A stretch of 47,590 bases of DNA from the NCBI GenBank assembly GCA_029932915.1, contig JAOZPE010000022.1:1-47590 (forward strand), in the 5' to 3' direction. Each line of letters starts with the position of its first letter. Position 1 is the first letter of the stretch. Below the pieces are notes generated by a model that worked only from the letters and a program-made list of their open reading frames with translations, made no database searches and was not told the origin of the DNA. Origin of the DNA: Candidatus Krumholzibacteriia bacterium. GTDB lineage: Bacteria; Krumholzibacteriota; Krumholzibacteriia; JAJRXK01. The position numbers and the translations under genes were made by a program. Shown piece by piece: positions 19,829 through 28,166 of this stretch.

Positions 19829-22195
19829 ATGAAGAACAGGATGCGCCTGGCCCTGGTCTTGAGTGGAGTCTTGCTGATCTCCGCCTGCTCGGGCTTCGAG
19901 GGGGAGCGAGACCCCAACCAACCTCCGGACACCGAGGTCACTGCCGGGCCTCCCGCCCTGGAGCAGTCCAGTTTCTCCGTGGAGTTCTTCTGGAAGGGTT
20001 CGGATACCGACGGTTGGGTCGATCACTACGAGTGGCGGATCAGCGACAACGGTCCCGACGGGATCGTGGACATCGAGGACACCCTCGGTCTGCCGTGGCA
20101 TGCCACGGTGGCCACCGATTCGGTCTTCGAGGTGAAGGCCGACCTGGATTCCTTCCAGAACGACGTGGACAATCCCGACCTGACCGATCCGAAGGACTTC
20201 CGCTACTGGCAGACCCATACCTTCTTCGTCCGCTCGATCGATGAGAAAGGCGGAGTGGATCCGTCGCCGGCCACGGTGTCCTTCACCGCGACCACGATCG
20301 CTCCGACCATCAATATCACCAAACCGGCCTACCGCGTGACCAACTCGTGTATCTCTTCGGCCCGAGGCCTGACCTTCGGCTGGGAAGGTGTCGATCCGGA
20401 CAACACGGTGCCCAACCCGGCAGCGGTACGTTATGCCCTGGTGAACGTGACCGACGTGCACGTTCCGGGCAAGCCCCCGCTGGAGACGGGAGCGTGTCTG
20501 ACCACCGATCAATACAACGCGTTGAATCCGGTTCCCTATTTCCGCGACGAGGACTGGAGCGACTGGATTCCCTACGATGCAGCCGAGGATAGCGGTCGGG
20601 TGGTGACCTTCCCGGTGAAGGACTTTGGCGAATCGTTCTTCTTTGCCGTGCAGGCCAAGGACGTCGCCGGTGCGGTCACTCCCACCTTCCAATGGGGCAA
20701 GAATCTGCGGCACGTGAAGATCACCCCGGGCAAGTACCCCGCTCTGCGCGTGACGGAGAAGTTCCTGGGTTCAGCGCTCTTCACCGGCCCCAATGCCATC
20801 AAGGGCTTCGAGATCGTGGCCGGTCAGCCGCTGGAATTCAGTTGGGAGGCCACTGGCGAAGCCTACGCGGGCATCATCGAGGCCTATCGTTACGGCTGGC
20901 AGATCCAGGACGTCAACGATGACGAAGACCCCGGTTGGGCGGTGTCCTGGGGGAAGGGTGCGAACTTCCTGCGGGCTCCCATCCGCACCTTCCAGCAGGG
21001 CAGTCCAAACTTCGTGGTTCAGGTGAGGGACAACTCCGGGTCGATCACCCGAGGCACCTACCAGTTCGAGGTCATCCAGATCACGCCACGCGCCAAGCAG
21101 TACGACCTGCTGTTCATCGACGACTTCGGTCTCGGTGATACCGATTGGGAACTTGCGATCTCCGCGCGGTGGCGTGAGATGTGGCAGAGCATGCTGGTGG
21201 GCCGGGTGGTCAACTTCGAGCCTACGGTCGATTACATCGATTGCTTCACCCAGGGTCTGCTGGTGAACTTCCGGCTGTTGAACGAATACAAGTCGGTGAT
21301 CTGGTTCACCAACGGCAACAACGCGACAACGGTGTTCAATGCTCTGCTGCGGCCTTCACCGGGATTCGCCAAGTACAACTGGTTGGAGGTGTACCAGGCC
21401 AAGGTGGGCAACATCCTCTTCGTGGGTCCGGCGGTCACCCGAGGGATGGTCGAAGACCTCGTCTTGAACATGCCTCTGATCTACACCTCCGAGGATGCTC
21501 CTCCTGACGGCCTGGGGTGTGAGCGTCAGTTCGACGACTCCTGTGTTCCCTACGGTACGATGCGCTGGTCTTTCACCGGTTGGTGCCTGGAGACCAGCGA
21601 CGTCGTCCGTCCGCCGGCCGGTGGCCGTTTCGGGGAAGACATCGGCGGTGAGAAGACCACCACGCTCAGGTGCGACTATCTGTTCCGGGCGGAGGTCTCC
21701 CAGGATTTCCTGTCGCAATTCCCCAGTGCCAATGGTGTGGTGGAAGATCTCCAACCCGATTGTACTTCCCCGCGGATTCCCGATGCGAATGGCTCTCCCC
21801 AGGAGTTGGGCTATTACAAGTTCGACTGGGAAGAGTTCTACAACAAGAATGTTGCACCGGAGAAGCAGGTGACCATCAGTCCGCGTGAGTGCCAGCTTCC
21901 CATGTTCGTGCACCGGGCTGCGCGGGACAACGTGTATCCACCCGATTGTCCCAATGCGGGAGAGCCTATCATCGCCGGAGCCGATTCGCTTTGCGAGCCC
22001 TACGGCAAGGAGAATTCGCCGATCGACGGCGCTTCGGTGGCCATCGTGAGTTCGGTCTACTCGGACTCGAAGCAGTTGCCCGGCTCCAACGATTTCCTGT
22101 GGGGTTTCCATCCCCTGGCGTTCCGTCTCGATCGGGTCCAGGCCGCGTTGCTTTGGATCATCGAGCAGAACTGGGACATCGATGTCATCAACTAA
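19829..22195 (+). CDS. large exported lipoprotein, paralogue of the preceding gene
   Basis: This 788-residue protein has a signal segment and lipobox ISAC (Cys20). Residues about 28-165 repeat the pattern of the upstream lipoprotein: PPDTEVT.GP, FFWKGSDTDGWVD, TDSVFEV, and a closing DPSPATVSF, which argues for gene duplication. Around residues 425-560 is an alpha/beta segment (YDLLFIDDFG, then KSVIWFTNG and LEVYQAKVGNILFVGPAV) that resembles glutamine-amidotransferase-like or ThuA-like Rossmann folds; this is a weak call. A GGGGGGG-rich ribosome-binding site precedes ATG 19829. It lies 79 bases after the first lipoprotein and 18 before the propeller gene. Function unknown. Confidence 0.75.
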   Translation: MKNRMRLALVLSGVLLISACSGFEGERDPNQPPDTEVTAGPPALEQSSFSVEFFWKGSDTDGWVDHYEWRISDNGPDGIVDIEDTLGLPWHATVATDSVFEVKADLDSFQNDVDNPDLTDPKDFRYWQTHTFFVRSIDEKGGVDPSPATVSFTATTIAPTINITKPAYRVTNSCISSARGLTFGWEGVDPDNTVPNPAAVRYALVNVTDVHVPGKPPLETGACLTTDQYNALNPVPYFRDEDWSDWIPYDAAEDSGRVVTFPVKDFGESFFFAVQAKDVAGAVTPTFQWGKNLRHVKITPGKYPALRVTEKFLGSALFTGPNAIKGFEIVAGQPLEFSWEATGEAYAGIIEAYRYGWQIQDVNDDEDPGWAVSWGKGANFLRAPIRTFQQGSPNFVVQVRDNSGSITRGTYQFEVIQITPRAKQYDLLFIDDFGLGDTDWELAISARWREMWQSMLVGRVVNFEPTVDYIDCFTQGLLVNFRLLNEYKSVIWFTNGNNATTVFNALLRPSPGFAKYNWLEVYQAKVGNILFVGPAVTRGMVEDLVLNMPLIYTSEDAPPDGLGCERQFDDSCVPYGTMRWSFTGWCLETSDVVRPPAGGRFGEDIGGEKTTTLRCDYLFRAEVSQDFLSQFPSANGVVEDLQPDCTSPRIPDANGSPQELGYYKFDWEEFYNKNVAPEKQVTISPRECQLPMFVHRAARDNVYPPDCPNAGEPIIAGADSLCEPYGKENSPIDGASVAIVSSVYSDSKQLPGSNDFLWGFHPLAFRLDRVQAALLWIIEQNWDIDVIN

Positions 22196-22213
22196 GCGAA
22201 GGAATGGAGATCG

Positions 22214-24622
22214 GTGAAGAGGAAACAGCTTCCCATCATGATCGGCCTCGCAGTGTCCACCTTCATGGTCGTCCTGGCCATGTCGCCTGTGCCGGCCAAG
22301 GCACAGGGGGATTGCATCGATGGCCAACTCCTTTACTCGCCTCATCGCCTCGACATCCGGTACGAGGCCTCGCCGGTGACGGGCAATCGTATCTCGTGGG
22401 AGGCGATCGGCACCGACAGCACGGCCTGCTACACCGTCTTCAAGGACAGCACCCTCACCGAGTATGACATCACGGTCGAAGGCAACTACACGGTGGAGAC
22501 GGACCGCGATTTCGTGTTCGTCTCGAAGGACCGCGGGATCATCGGTGACCGGACGGTCGGTCGTCTCGAGTTGAGCTGGATCAGCACCTCGCCCACCCAG
22601 GGCGAGATCGCCGGTGTCCTGAACCTGAGCAACTCCGGCGGGATCTATCTGCTCGATCTGGACAGCGGCGTCTCCGGACAGAGCAATACGGGCATTCCGT
22701 CCTACCTGAGCCGCACGAACATCTGGGCGCTCGATTCGTGGAGCGACGGGACGGGAGCTTCACGTATCTACGCGGTCATCCCCGGATTCCCCGTGGTGCT
22801 CAGCGTCGATGGCGGGGCGCACTGGACGGAGACTTTGCTCTCCCAGGACGACCCCATCCTCGACCGCCTGAAGAACCCCAATGTCACCGGAGTGTCCATC
22901 ACGGTGGATCCGAACAATCCGGAGAATATCTTCGTGGGCACCAGCGACGGTCTGTACCGTTCGGTCGACGGTGGAGGAAGCTTCGCCCGGGTCGGCGAGG
23001 AATTGTCCGAAGGGGGAATCCAGGAAGTGGTGATGGTCGAATACGAACCGGTGACCCATCGTCTCTTCCTCTGCCTGAACGGCCTGGGATTCTTCGAGAG
23101 CCAGGACAACGGGGACAGTTGGATCGAGTTCAGCACCCTGAGGGTGCCGAAGGCCTCGGCCGACAGCCCTGATTCGGCCCAGACCGCGCGGCCGGTGGTG
23201 ATGGACATCGCCATCTCGCCGGCCAATCCCGACCTGTATCTGGTGGCTCTGCGTCTGTGGGGGGTCTATGCCTCGCCGGACGCCGGGCTGGGTTGGGAGC
23301 GCCGTGACGTGGGGATGGTCTATGGACCCAGCGGGGAGTTTCCCACCGGCCGCAAGGTGACGGTGAATTCGCTGGAGTTCGACAAGGACAATTCCCAACG
23401 GCTCCTGGCGGCTTCCCAGGGAGCTGGACTGTTCATCAGCGAAGACCTCGGGTTGAGCTGGTCCGATTCGACGGCCCAGATCCCCGCCGACGAATACGGA
23501 CGTCTGCCCAATCTCAAGAGGCTGTTGCAGAACGAGAACAACCATCAGGAGTGGCTGGCCACCACGCCCTCCGATGGCCTGTTGCATTCACAGGATGCCG
23601 GCCTGACCTGGACCGACTGGTACGAGGAGGCGGTCCAGCCCCCCTTGACGAAGGAAGTTGGCGACGTCATCTGGCATCCAACCGAGCCCGATCGTCTGGT
23701 CATGGGAACCGTCGGCGGGGGCGTTTATGAGCCCGGCACTCCCATCCGACTGAGCGATTCCATCGACCCCAACGCCACCGAAGATGCCCTGCGCCACCTC
23801 GACATCGGCTTGAGTGTGAGCTTCACCGTGGCGGCCGATGCCGACAGCAATGGCCTGGTTCACGTGGGCGATACCTTCACCATCCGGGGGCAGACCTTCC
23901 AGGGTTACGCGGTGTGGAGGGCGGAATCGTTGATTCCGGGTACGCAGGAGCCGGCGTGGGAACTCGTCGGTCTCTACGACCGCATGAATCCCGAGTTCTG
24001 CTACCAGTCGCCCTGTGATGAGCCGAATCCCGTCCATATCCCGGGTTGTTTCGCGGACAAGCGGGCGAACTGTTTCCGCATCCATGACGACGGAAGTTTC
24101 AGCTTCTTCGACCGCGACATCTACAACGGCTTCACCTATCATTACGCCGTCAGCACCTTCGACTATGGCTTCACCGGGGACATCGCGCCCCGTGCCTTGA
24201 CGCGTGACATGGAATTTTCCCCGCGCAGCGCGTATGAGACCGCCACCGAGGCCCAGGACCACATCTTCCCCGGCAACTACAACGATCGCGTCTTCACCGT
24301 GTCCGAAGAGGTCTCCGGTGATCTCAAGCAGATCTGGGTGGTTCCCAATCCTCTGCGCCGCAATGCGGGTTGGGACACACTGGGCGGAGCCTCCATCCAC
24401 TTCATCAACGTGACCGAGCACAGCCGGGCCGAGATCTTCACCCTTGCCGGCGACAAGGTGGCCGATCTGACCAACGAGGTGGTCGAAGGCGCCGAGCGGG
24501 GCACCATCGTCTGGGACACCTGCAACCAGAACGGCAAAGAGGTGGCCAGCGGGGTCTACATCTGGAGGATCACGAACAAGGCCGGCGAGGAGGTCGTCGG
24601 TAAGCTCACGATCATCCGTTGA
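22214..24622 (+). CDS. secreted Asp-box beta-propeller protein with type-IX-like C-terminal domain
   Basis: This 802-residue protein has a signal peptide ending near AKAQG (residue 31). Six Asp-box motifs (S-x-D-x-G-x-x-[WF]) begin at residues 197, 250, 296, 354, 409 and 459, about 50 residues apart, indicating one sialidase/BNR-type beta-propeller. No sialidase active-site triad is evident, so enzymatic function is not claimed. The last ~95 residues form a FlgD/Por-secretion-type tail: VVPNPLRRN, an AEIFTLAGDKV strand, then WDTCNQNGKEVASGVYIWRI. The GTG start at 22214 has AAGGAATGGAG before it; an ATG at 22240 is out of line with the charged n-region. Third gene of the operon; hairpins follow the stop. 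Confidence 0.83.
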   Translation: MKRKQLPIMIGLAVSTFMVVLAMSPVPAKAQGDCIDGQLLYSPHRLDIRYEASPVTGNRISWEAIGTDSTACYTVFKDSTLTEYDITVEGNYTVETDRDFVFVSKDRGIIGDRTVGRLELSWISTSPTQGEIAGVLNLSNSGGIYLLDLDSGVSGQSNTGIPSYLSRTNIWALDSWSDGTGASRIYAVIPGFPVVLSVDGGAHWTETLLSQDDPILDRLKNPNVTGVSITVDPNNPENIFVGTSDGLYRSVDGGGSFARVGEELSEGGIQEVVMVEYEPVTHRLFLCLNGLGFFESQDNGDSWIEFSTLRVPKASADSPDSAQTARPVVMDIAISPANPDLYLVALRLWGVYASPDAGLGWERRDVGMVYGPSGEFPTGRKVTVNSLEFDKDNSQRLLAASQGAGLFISEDLGLSWSDSTAQIPADEYGRLPNLKRLLQNENNHQEWLATTPSDGLLHSQDAGLTWTDWYEEAVQPPLTKEVGDVIWHPTEPDRLVMGTVGGGVYEPGTPIRLSDSIDPNATEDALRHLDIGLSVSFTVAADADSNGLVHVGDTFTIRGQTFQGYAVWRAESLIPGTQEPAWELVGLYDRMNPEFCYQSPCDEPNPVHIPGCFADKRANCFRIHDDGSFSFFDRDIYNGFTYHYAVSTFDYGFTGDIAPRALTRDMEFSPRSAYETATEAQDHIFPGNYNDRVFTVSEEVSGDLKQIWVVPNPLRRNAGWDTLGGASIHFINVTEHSRAEIFTLAGDKVADLTNEVVEGAERGTIVWDTCNQNGKEVASGVYIWRITNKAGEEVVGKLTIIR

Positions 24623-24632
24623 GTGATTGAAG

Positions 24633-24665
24633 GGACGGGCGGAGACCACAGGGCTCCGCCCGTCC
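24633..24665 (+). terminator. 12-bp perfect hairpin after the propeller gene
   Basis: The arms 24633-24644 and 24654-24665 (GGACGGGCGGAG and its complement) form a perfect 12-bp stem with a 9-base loop, starting 11 bases after the stop at 24622. There is no T-run, so it may be rho-assisted or protect the 3' end. Confidence 0.6.
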
Positions 24666-24692
24666 GGCGATGAACAAGAATGAGCGAGTCGA

Positions 24693-24720
24693 GGCCGCCT
24701 CTTCGGCGGCCGTTCGTTCC
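24693..24720 (+). terminator. second hairpin before ppdK with a short T-rich tail
   Basis: GGCCGCC (24693-24699) pairs with GGCGGCC (24705-24711) around a 5-base loop and is followed by GTTCGTTCC. Together with the hairpin at 24633 it probably separates the propeller operon from ppdK. The remaining bases up to the ppdK start show no clear promoter. Confidence 0.45.
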
Positions 24721-24796
24721 TGGGCGCGGAATCGTCGTTCCCGCCCCCGTTTTCCCGCCCGGGTACCGGGCTCGATTGAATCCAGGAGGAATCGAC

Positions 24797-27442
24797 GTGA
24801 AAAAGATGGTGTACTTCTTCGGCGAAGGAAAGGCGGATGGCGGCGCCGAACTGAGGGATCTGCTGGGGGGCAAGGGCGCCAACCTCGCCGAGATGACGAA
24901 TCTGGGGCTGCCGGTTCCTCCGGGCTTCACCATCAGCACCGAAGTGTGCACCTACTACTATGCTTCCGACGATCACTCCTATCCCCCGGGTCTGGAGGAC
25001 GAGGTCAAGAAGGCCGTGGCCCGGATGGAGAAGATCCTGGGCAAGCGTTTCGGCGACGCGAAGAATCCCCTGTTGGTCTCGGTGCGGTCGGGAGCGCGGG
25101 TTTCGATGCCGGGGATGATGGACACCGTCCTGAACCTGGGTCTCAACGACGAGACGGTGAAGGCCTTGGCCGCGGCCACCGACAACCCCCGCTTCGCCAA
25201 CGACAGTTACCGGCGCTTCATCCAGATGTTCGGCAACGTCGTGCTGGGCATCGACGGAGCCAACTTCGAGAACGCGCTGGACGCCATCAAGGAAGAGAAG
25301 GGCGCCAAGCAGGACACCGATCTGACGGCGGACGACCTGGCCGAACTCATCGAACGCTACAAGGAAATCGTAGGTCGTGAGCACGGGGCGGACTTCCCGC
25401 AGGATCCGTGGGAACAGCTCTGGGACGCCATCACGGCCGTCTTCCGCTCGTGGAACAATGACCGCGCGGTGGCCTACCGGGCGATGCACGGCTACCCCGG
25501 CGAATGGGGGACGGCGGTGAACGTGCAGGCGATGGTGTTCGGGAACATGGGCGAGGACTGCGCCACCGGCGTGGCTTTCACCCGCGATCCCTCCACCGGT
25601 GAGAACTACTTCTACGGTGAGTACCTCCTGAACGCGCAGGGCGAGGACGTGGTGGCCGGCGTGCGCACTCCGCATCATCTGGGCAAGAGGGAGGGCGAGG
25701 AGGGTTCACTCGAAGAGGTGATGCCCGAGGTCTATGCGCAGTTGCTCGAGATCGTCCAGAAACTCGAACAGCACTACCGTGACATGCTCGACATCGAGTT
25801 CACCATCGAACACCGCAAGTTGTGGATGTTGCAGGTGCGTTCGGGCAAGCGGACCGGAGCTGCAGCAGTGAGGATCGCCGTGGAGATGGTCCGCGACGGA
25901 TTGATCGACGAGAAGACCGCGGTCAGCCGGGTCACCCCCGACCAGCTCGACCAGCTTCTCCATCCGATGATCGATCCCTCGGTTTCCTACACCGTCATCG
26001 CCAAGGGATTGCCTGCCAGTCCCGGCGCGGCCAGCGGAAGCATCGTCTTCACCGCCCAGGAGGCCATGGACGCCGCCGACGAGGGCAAGGAAGTCATCCT
26101 CGTGCGCAAGGAGACCAGCCCGGAGGACATCCGCGGCATGGCCGCGGCCCAGGCCATCCTCACCCAGCGCGGCGGCATGACCAGCCACGCGGCGGTAGTG
26201 GCCCGCGGCATGGGCAAGTGCTGCGTGGCCGGTTGTGGGGAGATCTCCCTGGATGAGGAAGCCGGCACCATGAGCGTCGGCGACAAGGTGTACCACCGCG
26301 GCGACGTGATCACCCTCAACGGGACCACCGGTGAGGTGATCGAGGGTCGTCTGCCGACCCTGCCTCCCCAGTTCGACGACAACTTCCGCACCCTGATGGG
26401 TTGGGCCGATGAATTCCGTCGCCTGAAGGTGCGCACCAACGCCGACACCCCCGAGGACAGTCAGCTCGCCCGCGAGTTCGGGGCGCAGGGAATCGGTCTG
26501 TGCCGGACCGAGCACATGTTCTTCGGCGAGGGCCGCATCGACGCGGTCCGCGAGATGATCGTGGCCCAGGACGAGGAGCAGCGCCGGCGTGCGCTGGACA
26601 AGCTGCTTCCCTTCCAGATGGAGGACTTCCGGGGCATCTTCCGGGCCATGGACGGGCTGCCGGTGACCATCCGTCTGCTCGACCCGCCCCTGCACGAGTT
26701 CCTGCCCCACAAGGACGAGGAGATCGAACGCCTGGCCAAGGATCTGGGTGTCGCTCCCGAGCAGATGCGGCGGATCGTCGACTCGCTCCACGAGTTCAAT
26801 CCCATGCTGGGCCATCGCGGCTGCCGCCTGGGCATCAGCTACCCGGAGATCTATCTCATGCAGGTGGAGGCCATCATCCGCGCCGCTCTGGAAGTGGCGG
26901 CCGACGGTGTCCATCCCATGCCCGAGATCATGATTCCGCTGGTGGGTGTCGACGAGGAACTGCGCATCCTGCGCGAACAGGTCGTCGCCCGCGCCGATGA
27001 GATCATCGCCGACAGCGGACGCGAGCTCGCGTACCTGGTGGGCACGATGATCGAGATCCCGCGCGCCGCGCTCACCGCCGACGCGGTGGCCCGGCACGCC
27101 GACTTCTTCTCCTTCGGCACCAACGATCTCACCCAGATGACCTTCGGCTTCAGCCGCGACGACGCCGGCTCGTTCCTGCCCGCCTACGTGGCCCAGGGGA
27201 TCCTGCCCAAGGAGCCCTTCCAGAGCCTCGATCAGGAGGGCGTCGGTCAACTGGTGAGAATGGCCTGCGAGAAGGGGCGCAGCGTGAAGGCCGATCTGCA
27301 TCTGGGCGTGTGCGGGGAGCACGGCGGCGATCCCGATTCGGTGCATTTCTTCCACCGGGTTGGCCTGGATTATGTTAGTTGTTCGCCGTATCGAGTGCCG
27401 GTGGCCCGTCTGGCCGCCGCGCAGGCGGCCCTGGAAGACTGA
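24797..27442 (+). CDS. ppdK: pyruvate, phosphate dikinase
   Basis: Interconverts ATP, phosphate and pyruvate with AMP, diphosphate and phosphoenolpyruvate; 881 residues, the usual size. Order: N-terminal ATP-grasp nucleotide domain (GGKGANLAEM near residue 20), central swivelling domain with the phosphorylated His464 in GGMTSHAAVVARGMGK, and C-terminal PEP/pyruvate barrel with FGTNDLTQMT and the catalytic Cys839 in CGEHGGDP. GTG 24797 is the start because CAGGAGGA (24783-24790) lies 6 bases before it; ATG 24806 would be 15 bases away. It appears monocistronic or joined only to the DUF4388 gene 72 bases downstream. PPDK suggests PPi-based glycolysis/gluconeogenesis, but direction cannot be told. 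Confidence 0.97.
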   Translation: MKKMVYFFGEGKADGGAELRDLLGGKGANLAEMTNLGLPVPPGFTISTEVCTYYYASDDHSYPPGLEDEVKKAVARMEKILGKRFGDAKNPLLVSVRSGARVSMPGMMDTVLNLGLNDETVKALAAATDNPRFANDSYRRFIQMFGNVVLGIDGANFENALDAIKEEKGAKQDTDLTADDLAELIERYKEIVGREHGADFPQDPWEQLWDAITAVFRSWNNDRAVAYRAMHGYPGEWGTAVNVQAMVFGNMGEDCATGVAFTRDPSTGENYFYGEYLLNAQGEDVVAGVRTPHHLGKREGEEGSLEEVMPEVYAQLLEIVQKLEQHYRDMLDIEFTIEHRKLWMLQVRSGKRTGAAAVRIAVEMVRDGLIDEKTAVSRVTPDQLDQLLHPMIDPSVSYTVIAKGLPASPGAASGSIVFTAQEAMDAADEGKEVILVRKETSPEDIRGMAAAQAILTQRGGMTSHAAVVARGMGKCCVAGCGEISLDEEAGTMSVGDKVYHRGDVITLNGTTGEVIEGRLPTLPPQFDDNFRTLMGWADEFRRLKVRTNADTPEDSQLAREFGAQGIGLCRTEHMFFGEGRIDAVREMIVAQDEEQRRRALDKLLPFQMEDFRGIFRAMDGLPVTIRLLDPPLHEFLPHKDEEIERLAKDLGVAPEQMRRIVDSLHEFNPMLGHRGCRLGISYPEIYLMQVEAIIRAALEVAADGVHPMPEIMIPLVGVDEELRILREQVVARADEIIADSGRELAYLVGTMIEIPRAALTADAVARHADFFSFGTNDLTQMTFGFSRDDAGSFLPAYVAQGILPKEPFQSLDQEGVGQLVRMACEKGRSVKADLHLGVCGEHGGDPDSVHFFHRVGLDYVSCSPYRVPVARLAAAQAALED

Positions 27443-27514
27443 GGGGCCGCCCGGAGGGCAGACGGGCGTGAGCCGGTCCGAAGGGGCCGTAGCGCCCCAG
27501 CCAGGGAGGATCCC

Positions 27515-28009
27515 TTGGATCTGCGCGGACGCATCGAACTCTTCGGCGTGGCCAACATCTTCCAACTGCTGCATCTGTCCGAGGCCACGGGCAAGCTCGT
27601 CCTGATCGGTTCGGGCCAGCGCGCCCGGGTCTATTTTCACCAGGGGCGGCTGATCTATGCCCGCACCGACGCCCGGACCGAGCGTCTGGGCGACTATCTC
27701 GTCCGGACCGGCGTCCTCGACCGCTCCCAACTGGAGGGGGCGAAGATGAAGGCCGGCCTCACCGAGGGCAAGCGCATCGGGGCCATCCTGGTGGAGGTGG
27801 GCAGCATCACCGAGGAGCAGCTCAAGGATGCCGTTCGCAGCCAGATCGAGGAAGTGGTCTACCAACTGGTGGGCATCGAAGAGGGCACCTTTGCGTTCTA
27901 TTCGCAGATCTATCCGGAGAACGAGGACATCCTGCTGGACGTGAGCCTCGACTACCTGATGATCGAGGGTCTGCGGAAGCTGGACGAATTGGGCCGGCAA
28001 GACGGCTGA
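27515..28009 (+). CDS. DUF4388 (PATAN) domain protein
   Basis: This 164-residue cytoplasmic protein opens with the DUF4388/PATAN pattern (DLRGRIELFGVANIFQLLHL, TGKLVL, and ARVYFHQGRLIYAR), followed by a helical part about residues 70-130 (LGDYLVRTGVLDRSQL, then IGAILVEVGSITEEQL) like the N-terminal domain of type II/IV secretion ATPases. PATAN proteins occur in response regulators and GTPase regulators of gliding and twitching bacteria. The TTG start at 27515 follows CAGGGAGGA (27501-27509). A small GGGGC/GCCCC hairpin (27483-27498) lies just upstream. Its position between ppdK and the giant surface gene may be incidental. Confidence 0.85.
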   Translation: MDLRGRIELFGVANIFQLLHLSEATGKLVLIGSGQRARVYFHQGRLIYARTDARTERLGDYLVRTGVLDRSQLEGAKMKAGLTEGKRIGAILVEVGSITEEQLKDAVRSQIEEVVYQLVGIEEGTFAFYSQIYPENEDILLDVSLDYLMIEGLRKLDELGRQDG

Positions 28010-28110
28010 ATTCCTCCTGAACGGCCCTGTTTCCTCCTTTTCCCTCCCTTTCCGTGCGCAGCCGTGGGCAGTGCCCCATCCCCAAGCGCCCGGCGCGCTT
28101 GCGGGCCGGG
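27991..28110 (+). terminator. possible terminator and polypyrimidine tract before the giant gene
   Basis: GGGCCG (27991-27996) can pair with CGGCCC (28022-28027) across a 25-base loop and is followed by 24 pyrimidines (28030-28053). A second hairpin, CCCGGC/GCCGGG (28089-28110), lies further on. I see no convincing sigma70 promoter in this gap, so the start of transcription of the giant gene is unresolved. Confidence 0.3.
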
Positions 28111-28133
28111 GCCGCGGGCACGGTCATTGCATT

Positions 28134-28161
28134 CCAAGTGCTTGATCCACAAGCCACTTGG
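28134..28161 (+). promoter_or_regulatory. hairpin over the translation start region of the giant surface protein
   Basis: CCAAGTG plus CTTG (28134-28144) pairs with CAAG and CACTTGG (28150-28161), an 11-bp stem with one bulged C (28154) and the 5-base loop ATCCA. It ends 5 bases before ATG 28167 and buries the TTG at 28158. No Shine-Dalgarno is visible between it and the ATG. It could control translation or be a dyad operator. Confidence 0.55.
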
Positions 28162-28166
28162 CGGCA

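Noticed and set aside
22801-23615. Asp-box protein considered as a sialidase
   Set aside because: Asp-boxes are structural and occur in many propellers. I see no clear arginine triad or nucleophile pair, so no enzyme activity is called.
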